NCBI GenBank assembly: GCA_964388955.1
Contig: CAYMCO010000041.1
Location: 1-45,970, forward strand
From: CAYMCO01 sp964388955
GTDB taxonomy: Bacteria > Chloroflexota > Anaerolineae > Anaerolineales > E44-bin32
Direction: 5' to 3'
Length of the DNA stretch: 45,970 nucleotides
Every line of letters begins with the position of its first letter. The first letter of the stretch is position 1. A program made the translations under genes and the position numbers. The notes under the pieces are model-generated. The model was not told where the DNA came from. It did not search any database and saw nothing but the letters and a program-made list of their open reading frames with translations. Below are positions 18,230 to 27,635 of this stretch, one piece after another.

Positions 18230-19192
18230 TCATCCGGCGTACTGGTCAGTGAACGCCTCCTCCGGCCGCGGAAATGGTGATGCGAGGGCCCATTGCGCGG
18301 CCGCTTCCACCTCAGCCGCAATCTCATCATCGATGGCATCCAACTCCTGCGCTGAAGTGACCCCCTCTTCCAGGAGTCGGCCTCTGAAGAGCTTGATCGG
18401 GTCCCTCTGCAGCCAACGCTCGAGCTCCTCCTTCGGCCGATAACTCGCATCGATGTCGAACTCACCATGCTCGCGAAAACGATACGTCTTGCACTCAATA
18501 AGGCTGGGGCCGCCGCCTCCCCGGGCGCGATCAACGGCCTCGACCACCGCTTCCGCAACTGCCACCACATCCATCCCGTCCACGGTTGCCCCAGGCATGC
18601 CATAGCTGCCCGCGAACACAGATACATCCTCGATCGCCAGCGTTTTCGAGACGGGAGTCGTAATCGAGTACAGATTGTTCTCGCACACCCACACGATGGG
18701 AAGTCCCCAGGCCCCGGCCATGTTCATCGATTCATGCAAAGTCCCCCGGCACGCCGCACCGTCACCGAACAGACAGGCGACAACCTGGCTTCTGCCGGCG
18801 TTCTTGGCGGCAATACCGGCCCCCGCGGCGATGGGAAAGCAACTGCCGATGGTGCCGCCGCCCGGCAGGATCCCCAATCGTCTCTCCCCAGCCGAATGGC
18901 CGCCCTTCCCCTTGGCGAATCCGCCGGAGCGTCCCAGGTGCTCCGCAAACCACTTCTTGCCGTCGACGCCTTTGGCGAAGCCCGCCGTGAACCCACGGTG
19001 AGTGAGTTCGATCCAATCATCGGGCCGCAGGAACGTCCCGACACCGGCCCCCACGGCCTCGTGTCCGATGCCGGAGTGCCACATCCCTGTGACCTGGGAC
19101 TTGCGGCACATTTCGATCAATCTTTCATCGTAGCTGCGCCCGCGCACCATGTTCGTGTAGAGCAGTATCAGATCTTCCCTCGTTAGGCCCAT
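18230..19192 (-). CDS. 2-oxoacid dehydrogenase E1 alpha subunit (ThDP-dependent)
   Basis: The 320-residue protein carries the thiamine-diphosphate motif GDGAACRGTLHESMN (143-157) followed by VCENNLYSI, and the HRG loop near 65. Together with E1-beta it decarboxylates a 2-oxoacid and acylates a lipoyl group. The pattern resembles AcoA/pyruvate and branched-chain E1-alpha subunits, so the substrate is open. AAAGGAG lies 10 bases before ATG 19192. It sits between E1-beta (37-bp gap) and the lipoyl protein. A paralogue without a beta partner lies at 34487-35452. Confidence 0.9.
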   Translation of the reverse strand: MGLTREDLILLYTNMVRGRSYDERLIEMCRKSQVTGMWHSGIGHEAVGAGVGTFLRPDDWIELTHRGFTAGFAKGVDGKKWFAEHLGRSGGFAKGKGGHSAGERRLGILPGGGTIGSCFPIAAGAGIAAKNAGRSQVVACLFGDGAACRGTLHESMNMAGAWGLPIVWVCENNLYSITTPVSKTLAIEDVSVFAGSYGMPGATVDGMDVVAVAEAVVEAVDRARGGGGPSLIECKTYRFREHGEFDIDASYRPKEELERWLQRDPIKLFRGRLLEEGVTSAQELDAIDDEIAAEVEAAAQWALASPFPRPEEAFTDQYAG

Positions 19193-19228
19193 CTTCGTGA
19201 CGCTCCTTTCCCCACCGAATCGGCCGCC

Positions 19229-20212
19229 TCAGTCCATCACTTGCCGGACGGCCTCGATGATCTTCTCGGTTGATGGCAGGACTTCCTTCTCCAAGACAGG
19301 GCTGTACGGGATGGGCACGTTAGCCGCCCCCACTCGCGCCATGGGGACGGCCGGCTTCCCCGCCTCCCGGCGCCGCTCATACACCTGCATCAAGATCTCG
19401 CACGGGACGCCGCAGCGCACCACATCCTCGTCCACCACCACGATGCGCCCGGTCTTGTCTACTGATCCGAGGATGGTTTCCACATCCAGCGGTTCCAGCG
19501 TGCGCGGGTCGATCACCTCCAGGCCGACCCCCTCCTTCTCCAACTCCTCCGCCGCTTTCAAGCTCAAGTCCACCATGTACCCAACCGCCACCACGGTCAC
19601 ATCCGCACCCTCCCGCCGGATGGCGGCCTCGCCGAAGGGAACGAAGTACTCCTCCTCGGGCACCTCCCCCTTCTTTCCGTAGTGCAGGATGTGCTCCAGG
19701 AACAGCACCGGATTGTCGTCGCGAACTGCGGTCTTCAGCATCCCCTTGGCGTCGTAGGCCGTGGTGGGAAAGGCGATCTTCAGGCCAGGCGTATGCATGA
19801 AATAGCCCGTCATGGTCTGGGAGTGTTCTGCGCCCAATCCGACGTAGCCGCCCACCTTCATACGCACCACGATGGGCAGCTTGAAATCCTCGTACCCACC
19901 ATATGCGTAGCGCAGCTTGGCCATCTTGTTCGTGATCTCGTCAAAGCACACCGCGGCGAAGTCGGCGAACATGATCTCGATGATCGGCCTCATGCCGCAG
20001 TAGGCGGCCCCCACGGCTGAACCGGCGATGGCCGTCTCCGCCAGCGGGGTGTCCTTCACCCGCCCCGGGAACTCGTCCGACAGCCCGGTGGTCACCATGA
20101 AGCCGCCCCCTACCCCCTCGATGTTCTCGCCCCAGATCATCACCGACGAATCCCGCGATAGTTCCTCCGCCTGCGCCTGGATCAGCGCCTCACGCATGCT
20201 TGTGATTGCCAT
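19229..20212 (-). CDS. 2-oxoacid dehydrogenase E1 beta subunit
   Basis: The 327-residue protein has the transketolase pyrimidine-binding and C-terminal domains of E1-beta: GGGFMVTTGL, GLGAEHSQTMTGYF, FPTTAYDAKGML, and a C-terminal VVVDEDVVRCG segment. It forms the active site jointly with E1-alpha. The start is ATG 20212, because GAGGAGG lies about 5 bases upstream and MAITSMREA is the usual N-terminus; the open frame to 20278 is not supported. It is the first gene of the dehydrogenase block and lies 121 bases after the last MttB-like gene. Confidence 0.9.
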   Translation of the reverse strand: MAITSMREALIQAQAEELSRDSSVMIWGENIEGVGGGFMVTTGLSDEFPGRVKDTPLAETAIAGSAVGAAYCGMRPIIEIMFADFAAVCFDEITNKMAKLRYAYGGYEDFKLPIVVRMKVGGYVGLGAEHSQTMTGYFMHTPGLKIAFPTTAYDAKGMLKTAVRDDNPVLFLEHILHYGKKGEVPEEEYFVPFGEAAIRREGADVTVVAVGYMVDLSLKAAEELEKEGVGLEVIDPRTLEPLDVETILGSVDKTGRIVVVDEDVVRCGVPCEILMQVYERRREAGKPAVPMARVGAANVPIPYSPVLEKEVLPSTEKIIEAVRQVMD

Positions 20213-20333
20213 TCTTGCCTCCTCGTGCAGTTCGGATACAGCTTGGTTTCGTCGAATGCGTCCAGCGTCCATGACCAACGTGGCGCTGGCGCGATTCGTC
20301 CTGCGATCGGGATCGCGCGTTCGCGCTGGTCCT

Positions 20334-21767
20334 TCACGACTCGTTGACCTGCCTACCGGCGGCGACGTAGATGCGGTCCAACTCGCGGCTCACATCTTCT
20401 GGCAGGGGGTCGGGCTCATGTGCGTCCAAGAGATGCCTCACCCGGTCCAGCGCGATTTCCTCGCCGGTCTGTCCCCGAGCTTCCCACGCTTCATAGCTCT
20501 CCCGAGGGAACAGATCTGGCAGTAGGTGCTCCTGGCGGAAGTATTTCTTGGTTGACGGATGGCCCAAATATTCCCCCCGAAATTGCAGGTCACGGATAGC
20601 ATGCAGGAGAAAATGCTCGTCGTCAACCGCGAATCCCTCCTGCAGGCGCACGATCTGTCTCACCGCCTCCGCCCCCAACACGATGAACGGCAGATCCACC
20701 AGGGTTGCGCCGTCAAAATCCGCCGGGCCCCACATGTTGTCGACCCCTGCGAGGACGGGGATCATAGCCGATTGCATCATCTCTATGCCGCTTTGAAAGC
20801 CGATCGCCTTGGCATCATTCGCGCTGGTGCCCATGGCGTTGACCGGAACCTGGTAGAACTTGGCCATCTCGACCAGCGCAACTGTCATGAGCGATCCCTC
20901 CGCGCCCATCCCCCATCGCCCACTGGTCATATCCAAGGTCCCCGCTGAGGCGGCCCACAGGATGGGCCAGCCTGGTTCCGCCATTTGGTAAAGCGCGATG
21001 TTCCCCAGGAACGCGGCATTCGCCTGCAGCACCGTTCCGGCAAGCGTTACCGGAGAGGTCCCTCCAGCCAGAGGCAAGAACTGCAGGAAGATCGGAAGTT
21101 TGTAGGGCGCCCAGATCAGGGTCTCATCCACCAACTTGCCGTTGTTTGTTAGCGGGCTGACGGGATTGATCACCGTGCTCATCAGGGGACGATCGCCCAG
21201 TCTCTCCCGGTTCCCGAGCACCGCGTCGAACATCTCAAGGGCAAAGGGGAACATCTGCACGCTGATTCCGCCCAGGAAGTGCTTTGTGCTCTCGTTGAGG
21301 CTCAGGCGGATATTGTGCAGCTGAGCAAGTACGGGGTGGATATCGTTCGGGACCACCATTGAGGCCCACTCATGGATCCCATCGAGCTGTTGAATGAGGT
21401 GTGCGCACTGAATCAAGTCCTGGGAGGTGGCCAATCTCCGCTTGCGCGTTTCCAAATCACGGAAGTGCGGGCTCACGGCCGCGGCGGTGAAATACAGTTC
21501 GCCATCCCCGCAGTGGATATCGTTCTTGGGGTCCCTTGCCGCCAGCAGGAACTGTGAAGGAAGCGTCTTCAGCGCCTTTTCGACCACTCGCCGGGGGATC
21601 TTCGCCGACCCCTGTTCCCAATCGATCTCACATCCCGCATCTGCCATGATCTTCAACGCGCGCTCAGATCGAAACTGGATGCCGACCTTTCCCAGAATGC
21701 CCAGTGATCTTTCATGGATTTGGGTCTTTTGGTCGTCGCTCAGCAGGCTAATCCTTGGCGCAGGCAT
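20334..21767 (-). CDS. MttB-family (COG5598) methyltransferase, non-pyrrolysine
   Basis: The 477-residue protein belongs to the trimethylamine methyltransferase family. The N-terminal MPAPRISLLSDDQKTQIHERSLGIL box, the central barrel and the C-terminal GEYLGHPSTKKYFRQEHLLP box are all present. The frame is open without an amber codon, so it belongs to the non-Pyl group, whose known members (MtgB, MtpB, MtcB and others) demethylate betaines. It would pass a methyl group to a corrinoid protein such as 24425-25078. Start: ATG 21767 aligns with the paralogues' N-termini; a GTG at 21776 is the alternative, and the AAGGAG lies 12 bases before the ATG. The substrate is unknown. Confidence 0.85.
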   Translation of the reverse strand: MPAPRISLLSDDQKTQIHERSLGILGKVGIQFRSERALKIMADAGCEIDWEQGSAKIPRRVVEKALKTLPSQFLLAARDPKNDIHCGDGELYFTAAAVSPHFRDLETRKRRLATSQDLIQCAHLIQQLDGIHEWASMVVPNDIHPVLAQLHNIRLSLNESTKHFLGGISVQMFPFALEMFDAVLGNRERLGDRPLMSTVINPVSPLTNNGKLVDETLIWAPYKLPIFLQFLPLAGGTSPVTLAGTVLQANAAFLGNIALYQMAEPGWPILWAASAGTLDMTSGRWGMGAEGSLMTVALVEMAKFYQVPVNAMGTSANDAKAIGFQSGIEMMQSAMIPVLAGVDNMWGPADFDGATLVDLPFIVLGAEAVRQIVRLQEGFAVDDEHFLLHAIRDLQFRGEYLGHPSTKKYFRQEHLLPDLFPRESYEAWEARGQTGEEIALDRVRHLLDAHEPDPLPEDVSRELDRIYVAAGRQVNES

Positions 21768-21861
21768 GGCATTCACTCACTCCTTTTTTCCGTCGCGCGC
21801 GAATCCGTAGGCTGTGGCTCGGTTCTTGCCCATGGGACAGACTCCACCTTTCGTGGTTCAT

Positions 21862-23307
21862 CTAGCCAATCAACAACCTGCTTTCCGCATGATGCATGAT
21901 GCGGCTGATCTCCCGACCGGGACCCGGATCCAAGGGTTCTGGGACGTGGCGGGCGAGTATCTCTCCTACTCTCGATCTTGCCATATCTTCCTCACCGATC
22001 CCAGCCGCCTTCCAGCTTTCGTAACTCTGCCGGGGAAATAGACCTGGCAGAAGGTGCTCTTGACGAAAGAGCTTCTTGGTCGATGGATGTCCCAAGTACT
22101 CACCGCGGAAACCTAACTCCACAATCGCATCATAGAGATAGCGCAGTTCGTCTATGGCCATACCGGCCCGCACGCGACGAGCTTGACGAATCGTCTCGAT
22201 ACTCAGGAGCAGGTAAGGAAGATACAGGGTGGTGATGCCATCCAGCAGACCCGTGCCGCCCCAAAGGAGATCCACTCCAGTGAGCATGTTTACCATGCCG
22301 GTGGCCATTGATTCGATCCCCGCTTGAAAGCCCGGGCGTTTAGCATCCGGATTGCCCGCCCCCGCCGATGATGGTAGGCCATAGAACTGGGCCATCTCGA
22401 TCAACGCCAATCCAGTCAGAATGCTCTCCACGGCGGCGGAGGAGAAGTGGCCGCTGCGCATATCGATCACGGCATTGCCGGCGGAATATAGAATCGGAGT
22501 CCCGGGGCTCGCCGCCTGGCAAAGGACCACGCCGCTCAGCGCCTCTACGTTGTGCTGCAATACGGCCCCTGCCAGCGTCACCGGGGATGTCCCGCCAACC
22601 AACGGGAAGGGGACGATGATAACCGGCAGTCCACGCCTGACCCAATCAAGCGTGGCTCGCACGTAGCGGGGATCGGCCTGCAAAGGAGAGACAGGGGCAT
22701 AGACCACCGTGACCGGCGGGCGCTTCTTGAGCGCTTCGCGATCCCCAACCACCGCCTCAAGAATCTCAAACGCATACGCGATCTCCACGTCGGAGCCCCC
22801 GCTGATGAAGAAAGGCTTGCTGCTGTTGCGGATCTGCAGCTCCAGGATGCGCAGCATGCGGATCGGTTCCGGGATGTCGTGCGGGATCACGATTGCACAG
22901 TTATGATTGATGGTGTCCAGAGCATCAGCCAGACGGATTGCTTGTCGCAAATCGGCGGACACGGAGGGCCTGCGCTGCATGGTCTCCATATCCAGTGTGC
23001 GATTCCCCCCTCCATCGAGGGAAAGGTACACCTCCCCGCTTCCGTAGGTCAATTCCGTTCCGGACCCCCGTCCGGCGACTTGGAACTGGCGTGGGGCGCT
23101 CCCCAGAGCCCACTCGACAACATCAGGGGGGATCCTTGCGCACAGCGAGCTGTAATCCACATCACAACCGACGCCCTCAAGCAACTTCAGAGCTGGCTCG
23201 CTGTTGTATTGGATTCCGACATGCTCCAAGAGGCGCAGAGAGCGCTCGTGAACCGCACGTTTCTCCTCCGCCTGAAGCAAGCTGACTTTCGGGATTGCCA
23301 GACTCAT
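21862..23307 (-). CDS. MttB-family (COG5598) methyltransferase, non-pyrrolysine
   Basis: The 481-residue paralogue has the same N- and C-terminal boxes (MSLAIPKVSLLQAEEKRAVHERSL; GEYLGHPSTKKLFRQEHLLPGLFPRQSYESW). Its inner barrel differs clearly from the other copies, so it probably uses a different methylated substrate or partner. No in-frame amber codon. GAAGG lies just upstream of ATG 23307. It lies between the internally deleted copy and the copy at 20334. Functional assignment beyond corrinoid-dependent methyl transfer is not possible. Confidence 0.85.
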   Translation of the reverse strand: MSLAIPKVSLLQAEEKRAVHERSLRLLEHVGIQYNSEPALKLLEGVGCDVDYSSLCARIPPDVVEWALGSAPRQFQVAGRGSGTELTYGSGEVYLSLDGGGNRTLDMETMQRRPSVSADLRQAIRLADALDTINHNCAIVIPHDIPEPIRMLRILELQIRNSSKPFFISGGSDVEIAYAFEILEAVVGDREALKKRPPVTVVYAPVSPLQADPRYVRATLDWVRRGLPVIIVPFPLVGGTSPVTLAGAVLQHNVEALSGVVLCQAASPGTPILYSAGNAVIDMRSGHFSSAAVESILTGLALIEMAQFYGLPSSAGAGNPDAKRPGFQAGIESMATGMVNMLTGVDLLWGGTGLLDGITTLYLPYLLLSIETIRQARRVRAGMAIDELRYLYDAIVELGFRGEYLGHPSTKKLFRQEHLLPGLFPRQSYESWKAAGIGEEDMARSRVGEILARHVPEPLDPGPGREISRIMHHAESRLLIG

Positions 23308-23392
23308 CCTTCAGCTTCTCTCCCCATGATGGGCGCCCCGGCCCCCGGCCCGCGAAAGCGCGAACGTCACGCACGCTCTCGGGCGCGGATTC

Positions 23393-24142
23393 TCATTCTC
23401 CACACAACGCCTTCCTCGCCGCCATCAGAATGCAATCCAGCTCCTTCGACACGTGCTCCGGAAGGCGTGAAGGCTCTGGCTCGGCGAGAACCTCTTTCAC
23501 CCGATTCACCGCCAGCGTCTCTTCGCTCCGCCCTCGCCTCTCCCATGCCTCATAGCTCTCCCTTGGGAAGATCTCAGGCCGGAGATGCTCCTGTCGGAAA
23601 TATCGCTTCGTGGAAGGATGGGCAAGATACTCATCTCTTGCCCCGCCTAGGAAGTGTTTTCGGCTGTGCTCAAGGGTGATCCGCAGGCTCTCCAAATCCT
23701 GCAGCTCCTTCGGCACATCATGCGGAAGCACGAGGGGAGCATGGATATCGATCTCTTCAATCGCGTCCACCAAGCGCGTACATTGGATCAAGTCCGCCGA
23801 GGTGCCTGGCCGCCTCTGGCGCGAATCCAAGTCGCGGTACCAGGGTGCCTGTCCGGCGGAGGTATAGAACAGCTTCTCGCCACCGCAATCGAGATCCCGT
23901 GAGGGATCCATCCCGGCGGCGAGAAATCGAGGCGGGACAGTCTTCAGGGCGCCCTCGATCACATCGCCCGATATCTTGGCGGAGCCCTGCGTCCAATCCA
24001 CTTCGCAGCCCACCGCATCGAACATCTCCAAGGCCTTTCGAGATCCGAAGTACATCCCCACTTCTTCCAAGACGTCTATCGATCTCGCGTGGATATTCGA
24101 TTTCTGCTCTGGGCTCAACAATCGGAGCTGCGGTCGCGCCAT
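23393..24142 (-). CDS. Internally deleted MttB-family protein
   Basis: The 249-residue protein keeps the N-terminal third of the MttB family (MARPQLRLLSPEQK through EHSRKHFLGG) and the C-terminal part (DEYLAHPSTKRYFRQEHLRP to the end), but about 220 residues of the central barrel are missing. The junction is in frame and the open frame is intact on both sides. Full-length paralogues on each side have the missing part. It cannot be a normal methyltransferase; it could be a decaying gene, a binding or assembly partner, or an assembly artefact of a collapsed repeat. ATG 24142 matches the paralogue N-termini, while the open frame to 24190 is unsupported. Confidence 0.75.
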   Translation of the reverse strand: MARPQLRLLSPEQKSNIHARSIDVLEEVGMYFGSRKALEMFDAVGCEVDWTQGSAKISGDVIEGALKTVPPRFLAAGMDPSRDLDCGGEKLFYTSAGQAPWYRDLDSRQRRPGTSADLIQCTRLVDAIEEIDIHAPLVLPHDVPKELQDLESLRITLEHSRKHFLGGARDEYLAHPSTKRYFRQEHLRPEIFPRESYEAWERRGRSEETLAVNRVKEVLAEPEPSRLPEHVSKELDCILMAARKALCGE

Positions 24143-24150
24143 CCCATCCC

Positions 24151-24378
24151 CTAGTAGTCCGTGTAGATCAGTAGCTTCGAGGCTTGCCAATTGTGCTCGC
24201 CCGCCAGTCGATCCTCCTCAATCCCATCGAGCTTCACCCGCCGGTGCGGCGCAGTCCCGCGATGTTCCGGGGTGCGCCCAGATTCGAAGCCGATGCCCAC
24301 TATCGCTGAGGGCCTGATTCCCCACGATTCGAAACGGATCTCCGGCGGCAACCCAGCGCGCTCGCTGACCCGGATCAC
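24151..24378 (-). CDS. Possible small protein, 75 residues, unsupported start
   Basis: A minus-strand frame lies between the corrinoid gene and the deleted MttB copy. Its C-terminal half (KLDGIEEDRLAGEHNWQASK) looks protein-like, but the GTG start has no ribosome-binding site and no family is recognised. It may equally be a 5' leader or a gene remnant. Confidence 0.2.
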   Translation of the reverse strand: MIRVSERAGLPPEIRFESWGIRPSAIVGIGFESGRTPEHRGTAPHRRVKLDGIEEDRLAGEHNWQASKLLIYTDY

Positions 24379-24424
24379 AAATCATCACCGGCGATCGCGT
24401 TAGGATGCCATTCCTTCTCCCAGA

Positions 24425-25078
24425 TTATCCGATTCCGAGAACCTGTTTTGCTTTCACCACGGCCGCGGACGCGTCCTCCGCGTATCCGGCCGCGCCGATC
24501 TCCTGCGCCCACTCCGATGATGTCGCAGCCCCACCGATGAGCACCTTGACGCTTTCGCCCATCCCGACATCGTCCAGCGCCTCGATCACGTCCCGCTGAG
24601 CCTGGGTGGTAGTCGTCAGGAGGGCGGAAAGACCAAGGATGTCGGGCTTCTCTTCCATGGCACGTTCTATGATCGTCATCGTGGGCACATCGTGTCCCAA
24701 ATTGATTACTTCGAATCCGTTGAGTGAGAGCATGAGCGCCACCAGATCCTTCCCGATGGTGTGGATGTCGCCTTCCACCGTCGCGATCAGCACCTTCCCC
24801 AAACTTCCCTGCTCCATGGCGCCATCCTCCATCCGCTCATGAAGGATGTCCACCGCCGCCTGCATCACCTTCCCACCCAGTACCAAGTCGGGCAAGAAAT
24901 ACCTCCCCTCATCGAAGCCACGCCCAATCTCATCCAATCCCATCCTGAAGCCCTGATTGATGCTCGCCAGGGGATCTATGCCCGCATCCAGCGATTGGCG
25001 GGCGAGCATCTCGCCGGCCGCAACATCCCCGTCGATAATGGTCTGCGCCATGCTTCCGAATAGCTCTTGTTCAGACAT
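24425..25078 (-). CDS. Corrinoid (B12-binding) methyl-carrier protein, MttC/MtgC-like
   Basis: The 217-residue protein has the helical cap domain (residues 1-90) and a Rossmann-like cobalamin domain with the base-off motif EGDIHTIGK, in which His106 is the lower axial cobalt ligand. The later SALLTTT and GGAATSSEW stretches hold the nucleotide tail. It accepts a methyl group from an MttB-family enzyme and donates it to a second methyltransferase. Start ATG 25078 has AAGGAG 6 bases upstream; the frame to 25180 is an extension without support. It lies just after the full-length MttB copy at 25226. Confidence 0.93.
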   Translation of the reverse strand: MSEQELFGSMAQTIIDGDVAAGEMLARQSLDAGIDPLASINQGFRMGLDEIGRGFDEGRYFLPDLVLGGKVMQAAVDILHERMEDGAMEQGSLGKVLIATVEGDIHTIGKDLVALMLSLNGFEVINLGHDVPTMTIIERAMEEKPDILGLSALLTTTTQAQRDVIEALDDVGMGESVKVLIGGAATSSEWAQEIGAAGYAEDASAAVVKAKQVLGIG

Positions 25079-25225
25079 TGAACACTCCTTGTGCGCTTGT
25101 ATGGTCTCGGCTAGCGGCCCGGCTCTCGCAACGCTCGGAGGCTGATCCCAGCTCGCCTCCCAACCTACCCTTTTTCGCACCCCCAGCTAGGTGATGATGC
25201 GCGCACCCTGCAGACCATGATCATC

Positions 25226-26656
25226 CTATTCCACCAGGTGCACCTCAGCCGCCTCGATGATTCGATCAATTTCCGTTTCTACATCTTCAGGTAGCGGATC
25301 CGGCTCATGGTTTGCCAAGATCTCTTTGACGCGAGCAATCGCCATATCTTCTTCACTCTGCGCTCTGGCCTCCCATGCCTCGTAGCTCTCTCGCGGGAAG
25401 AGCTTGGGGAGCAAGTGTTCCTCGCGGAAGTGCTTCTTCGTCGACGGATGGCCCAGGTATTCGCCGTGAAACCGCATTTCAGCGATGGCATCGAAGAGGA
25501 AGTGCTCCTCGTCCAACCGGATGCCCTCTTTGAGCCTCTTCAGCTGACGCACGACCTCCGTGCACAGCAACAAGAACGGCAGGTCAACGAAAGTGGCCGC
25601 ATCCAGATCGCCAGGCCCCCAGAGCGCGTCCGTGCCCGCCAGGACCACTGGAAGGCTGCCGATGACCGCGTCCATGCCTGACTGGAATCCGATCGACTTG
25701 GCATCGGGGGAGCTGAGATCCCCGCTGAGGGCGGGCAAACCATAGTATCTCGCCATCTCCACATGGGCGACCGACATCAACGCCAATTCAGCCCGACCGC
25801 TGAAGCGGCCAGTGCGCATATCGAGCACCCCCGGGCCGGTCCCCCAGATGATCGGCCAGCCGGGATGCGCCAGTTGGTACAGCACGACGCTGCCCAGCAT
25901 ATTCGCCGTCATTTCCAACACCGACCCGGCCAGAGTCACCGGCGCAGTGCCCCCCGCAAGCGGCATGTAATACAGCAATATTGGGGGCGTGTAGTCCGCG
26001 AGCGCCAGCGTCGCATCGACCATATCCGCGTCTTTCTGCAGGGGAGAGACATCGTTGATGACATGGCTGAAGAGCGGTCTCTCCTTCAACCTCTTCCGGT
26101 CCCCCAAGAGTGCATCTATGATCTCCAGTTGATATGGCTGCGTGGTCAAATCAGCCATGCCGCCCACAACGTGCATGCTGCTATAGGTGTATGCGATCTT
26201 GGCCGCCTGCAGCCCCCGCAGGATCGGCGGGACGTCATGCGGCACCACCATGGGGGCAAACTCCGTCACCTCATCCAGCGCATCGCAGAGCAGTGCGCAC
26301 TGGATGAGATCTGCCGATGTCGACGCACGGCGCTCTCGCGTGTCCAAATCCCGGAAGAACGGCCCCTGGGCGGCACTGATGAAATTGAGTTCCCCCGATC
26401 CATAATGCACATCCCTCTCCGGATTCCTCGCGGCGAGCGCGATTTGGCGGGGGACGGTTTCCAGAGCGCGCTCGACCACCGCCGGAGGGATCTTGGCCGA
26501 CCCCTCTTCGAGATCGACATCGCAGCCCGCGTCCCCCAGCATTCCCAATGCTTGCTGAGAATTGAACTGCAGGCCAATCTTCTCGAGCACATCCAGGCAT
26601 TTGCCGTGCAGCCGCTCGAGCTCCTGCTCGTTGAAAAGGGATAGATTGATTGACAT
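25226..26656 (-). CDS. MttB-family (COG5598) methyltransferase, non-pyrrolysine
   Basis: The 476-residue full-length copy starts MSINLSLFNEQELERLHGKCLDVLEKIGLQF and ends with the GEYLGHPSTKKHFREEHLLPKLFPRESYEAW box and DVETEIDRIIEAAE. It has no amber codon. It directly precedes the corrinoid gene at 24425, so the two are the best candidate methyltransferase:corrinoid pair. AGGAGG lies 11 bases before ATG 26656, slightly long. The substrate is presumably a methylated amine or betaine, by family. Confidence 0.87.
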   Translation of the reverse strand: MSINLSLFNEQELERLHGKCLDVLEKIGLQFNSQQALGMLGDAGCDVDLEEGSAKIPPAVVERALETVPRQIALAARNPERDVHYGSGELNFISAAQGPFFRDLDTRERRASTSADLIQCALLCDALDEVTEFAPMVVPHDVPPILRGLQAAKIAYTYSSMHVVGGMADLTTQPYQLEIIDALLGDRKRLKERPLFSHVINDVSPLQKDADMVDATLALADYTPPILLYYMPLAGGTAPVTLAGSVLEMTANMLGSVVLYQLAHPGWPIIWGTGPGVLDMRTGRFSGRAELALMSVAHVEMARYYGLPALSGDLSSPDAKSIGFQSGMDAVIGSLPVVLAGTDALWGPGDLDAATFVDLPFLLLCTEVVRQLKRLKEGIRLDEEHFLFDAIAEMRFHGEYLGHPSTKKHFREEHLLPKLFPRESYEAWEARAQSEEDMAIARVKEILANHEPDPLPEDVETEIDRIIEAAEVHLVE

Positions 26657-26721
26657 GTGTCTCGATTCCTCCTGGGCCCAGCCCCTTGTGTTTCACACAC
26701 GGCGCCCCACGCGGCCCCCCC

Positions 26722-27603
26722 TCACGTCCAGGCCTGGGACCGGATGAGTTCAGCGGGCAGCGGGCGCAGTATCTCGATGTCGACCCCATTTGGGTCCCTG
26801 AAGAAGGCCACCCTGTTTCCGTCGATATCTGTGGGCTCCAATGTGCACTCGACCTCCTTGGAGATCAGATCCCGGTGAGCCGCATCGACATCACCCACTG
26901 CGAAACATAGATACTGCAAGCCCGGCCCGTGCCTTGCCAGGAACTCCTCATCCGGCTCCCACATGCCGGGAGGGCCAAATAGCTCCAGCGGAACGACGAT
27001 CTGATCCGGATCGCTTGGCTTCTGCGGATCGGCGAGGAAGATCATCCCATGCTCTCGGAGATCGTGCAGCCGCGCGAAACCGAGGGCCGAAACGTAGAAT
27101 TGGTCAAGCTGCGCTATGTCGGGGGAGGTGATGTTGAAATGACTCAACCGAAATCGTTGCCCTTCCACCTTCCGAGAATGCTGACCGCCAGACGCCTTCA
27201 AGCTCGGGCCGGGGCGGCTCCACCACTCCAGATGTGTGCCTTGGGGGTCTCGGCTCGAGAAACGCTGCAGGTCCAAGAAGCCGGCGGGGGCGGGCCCGAC
27301 CGCCGCGCCCGTTCCCTGCAAACGCGCATACCACCCGTCGATATCTCCCACCGTGAAGGCAATCAGGTCCAGCCCCGGTCCGTGCGCATCGTACTCTGGC
27401 TCCAGCCATGACGGCAGGGGCGGCCCGGCCACACGCAGCAATAGGCGGGTATTCGGATCTGTATCCGCAAGGAAAGCTATATCATACTCGCCTTCTCTCT
27501 GATAGCGGCCCGCCTCCTGCAAGCCCAGATTCGCCGCGTAGAATCGAATGGTGGCCGGGAGATCATCGGTGAGGAGGCCGATATGGTGCAGCTCGAAAAC
27601 CAT
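26722..27603 (-). CDS. Two-domain VOC protein with degenerate metal sites
   Basis: The 293-residue protein begins MVFELHHIGLLTDDLPATIRFY and has two VOC units. The expected second metal His is Leu in the first unit (GLDLIAF) and Tyr in the second (GLQYLCF), while the first His and the terminal Glu (THLEW; GVDIEIL) remain, so neither half has a full His-His-Glu site. It may bind rather than turn over its ligand, or use other ligands. The start ATG 27603 has GGGGGAGG immediately upstream; the open frame to 27807 overlaps the SDR and is not used. It is flanked by MttB (downstream) and SDR (upstream) on the same strand. Confidence 0.8.
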   Translation of the reverse strand: MVFELHHIGLLTDDLPATIRFYAANLGLQEAGRYQREGEYDIAFLADTDPNTRLLLRVAGPPLPSWLEPEYDAHGPGLDLIAFTVGDIDGWYARLQGTGAAVGPAPAGFLDLQRFSSRDPQGTHLEWWSRPGPSLKASGGQHSRKVEGQRFRLSHFNITSPDIAQLDQFYVSALGFARLHDLREHGMIFLADPQKPSDPDQIVVPLELFGPPGMWEPDEEFLARHGPGLQYLCFAVGDVDAAHRDLISKEVECTLEPTDIDGNRVAFFRDPNGVDIEILRPLPAELIRSQAWT

Positions 27604-27635
27604 CCTCCCCCTGTGCGCTTGGTGCGACTCTCCGA

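Noticed and set aside
20334..26656. Pyrrolysine-type MttB (amber-containing) methyltransferases
   Set aside because: All full-length copies are read through without an internal amber codon, so they belong to the non-Pyl group, and no pyl genes are seen.
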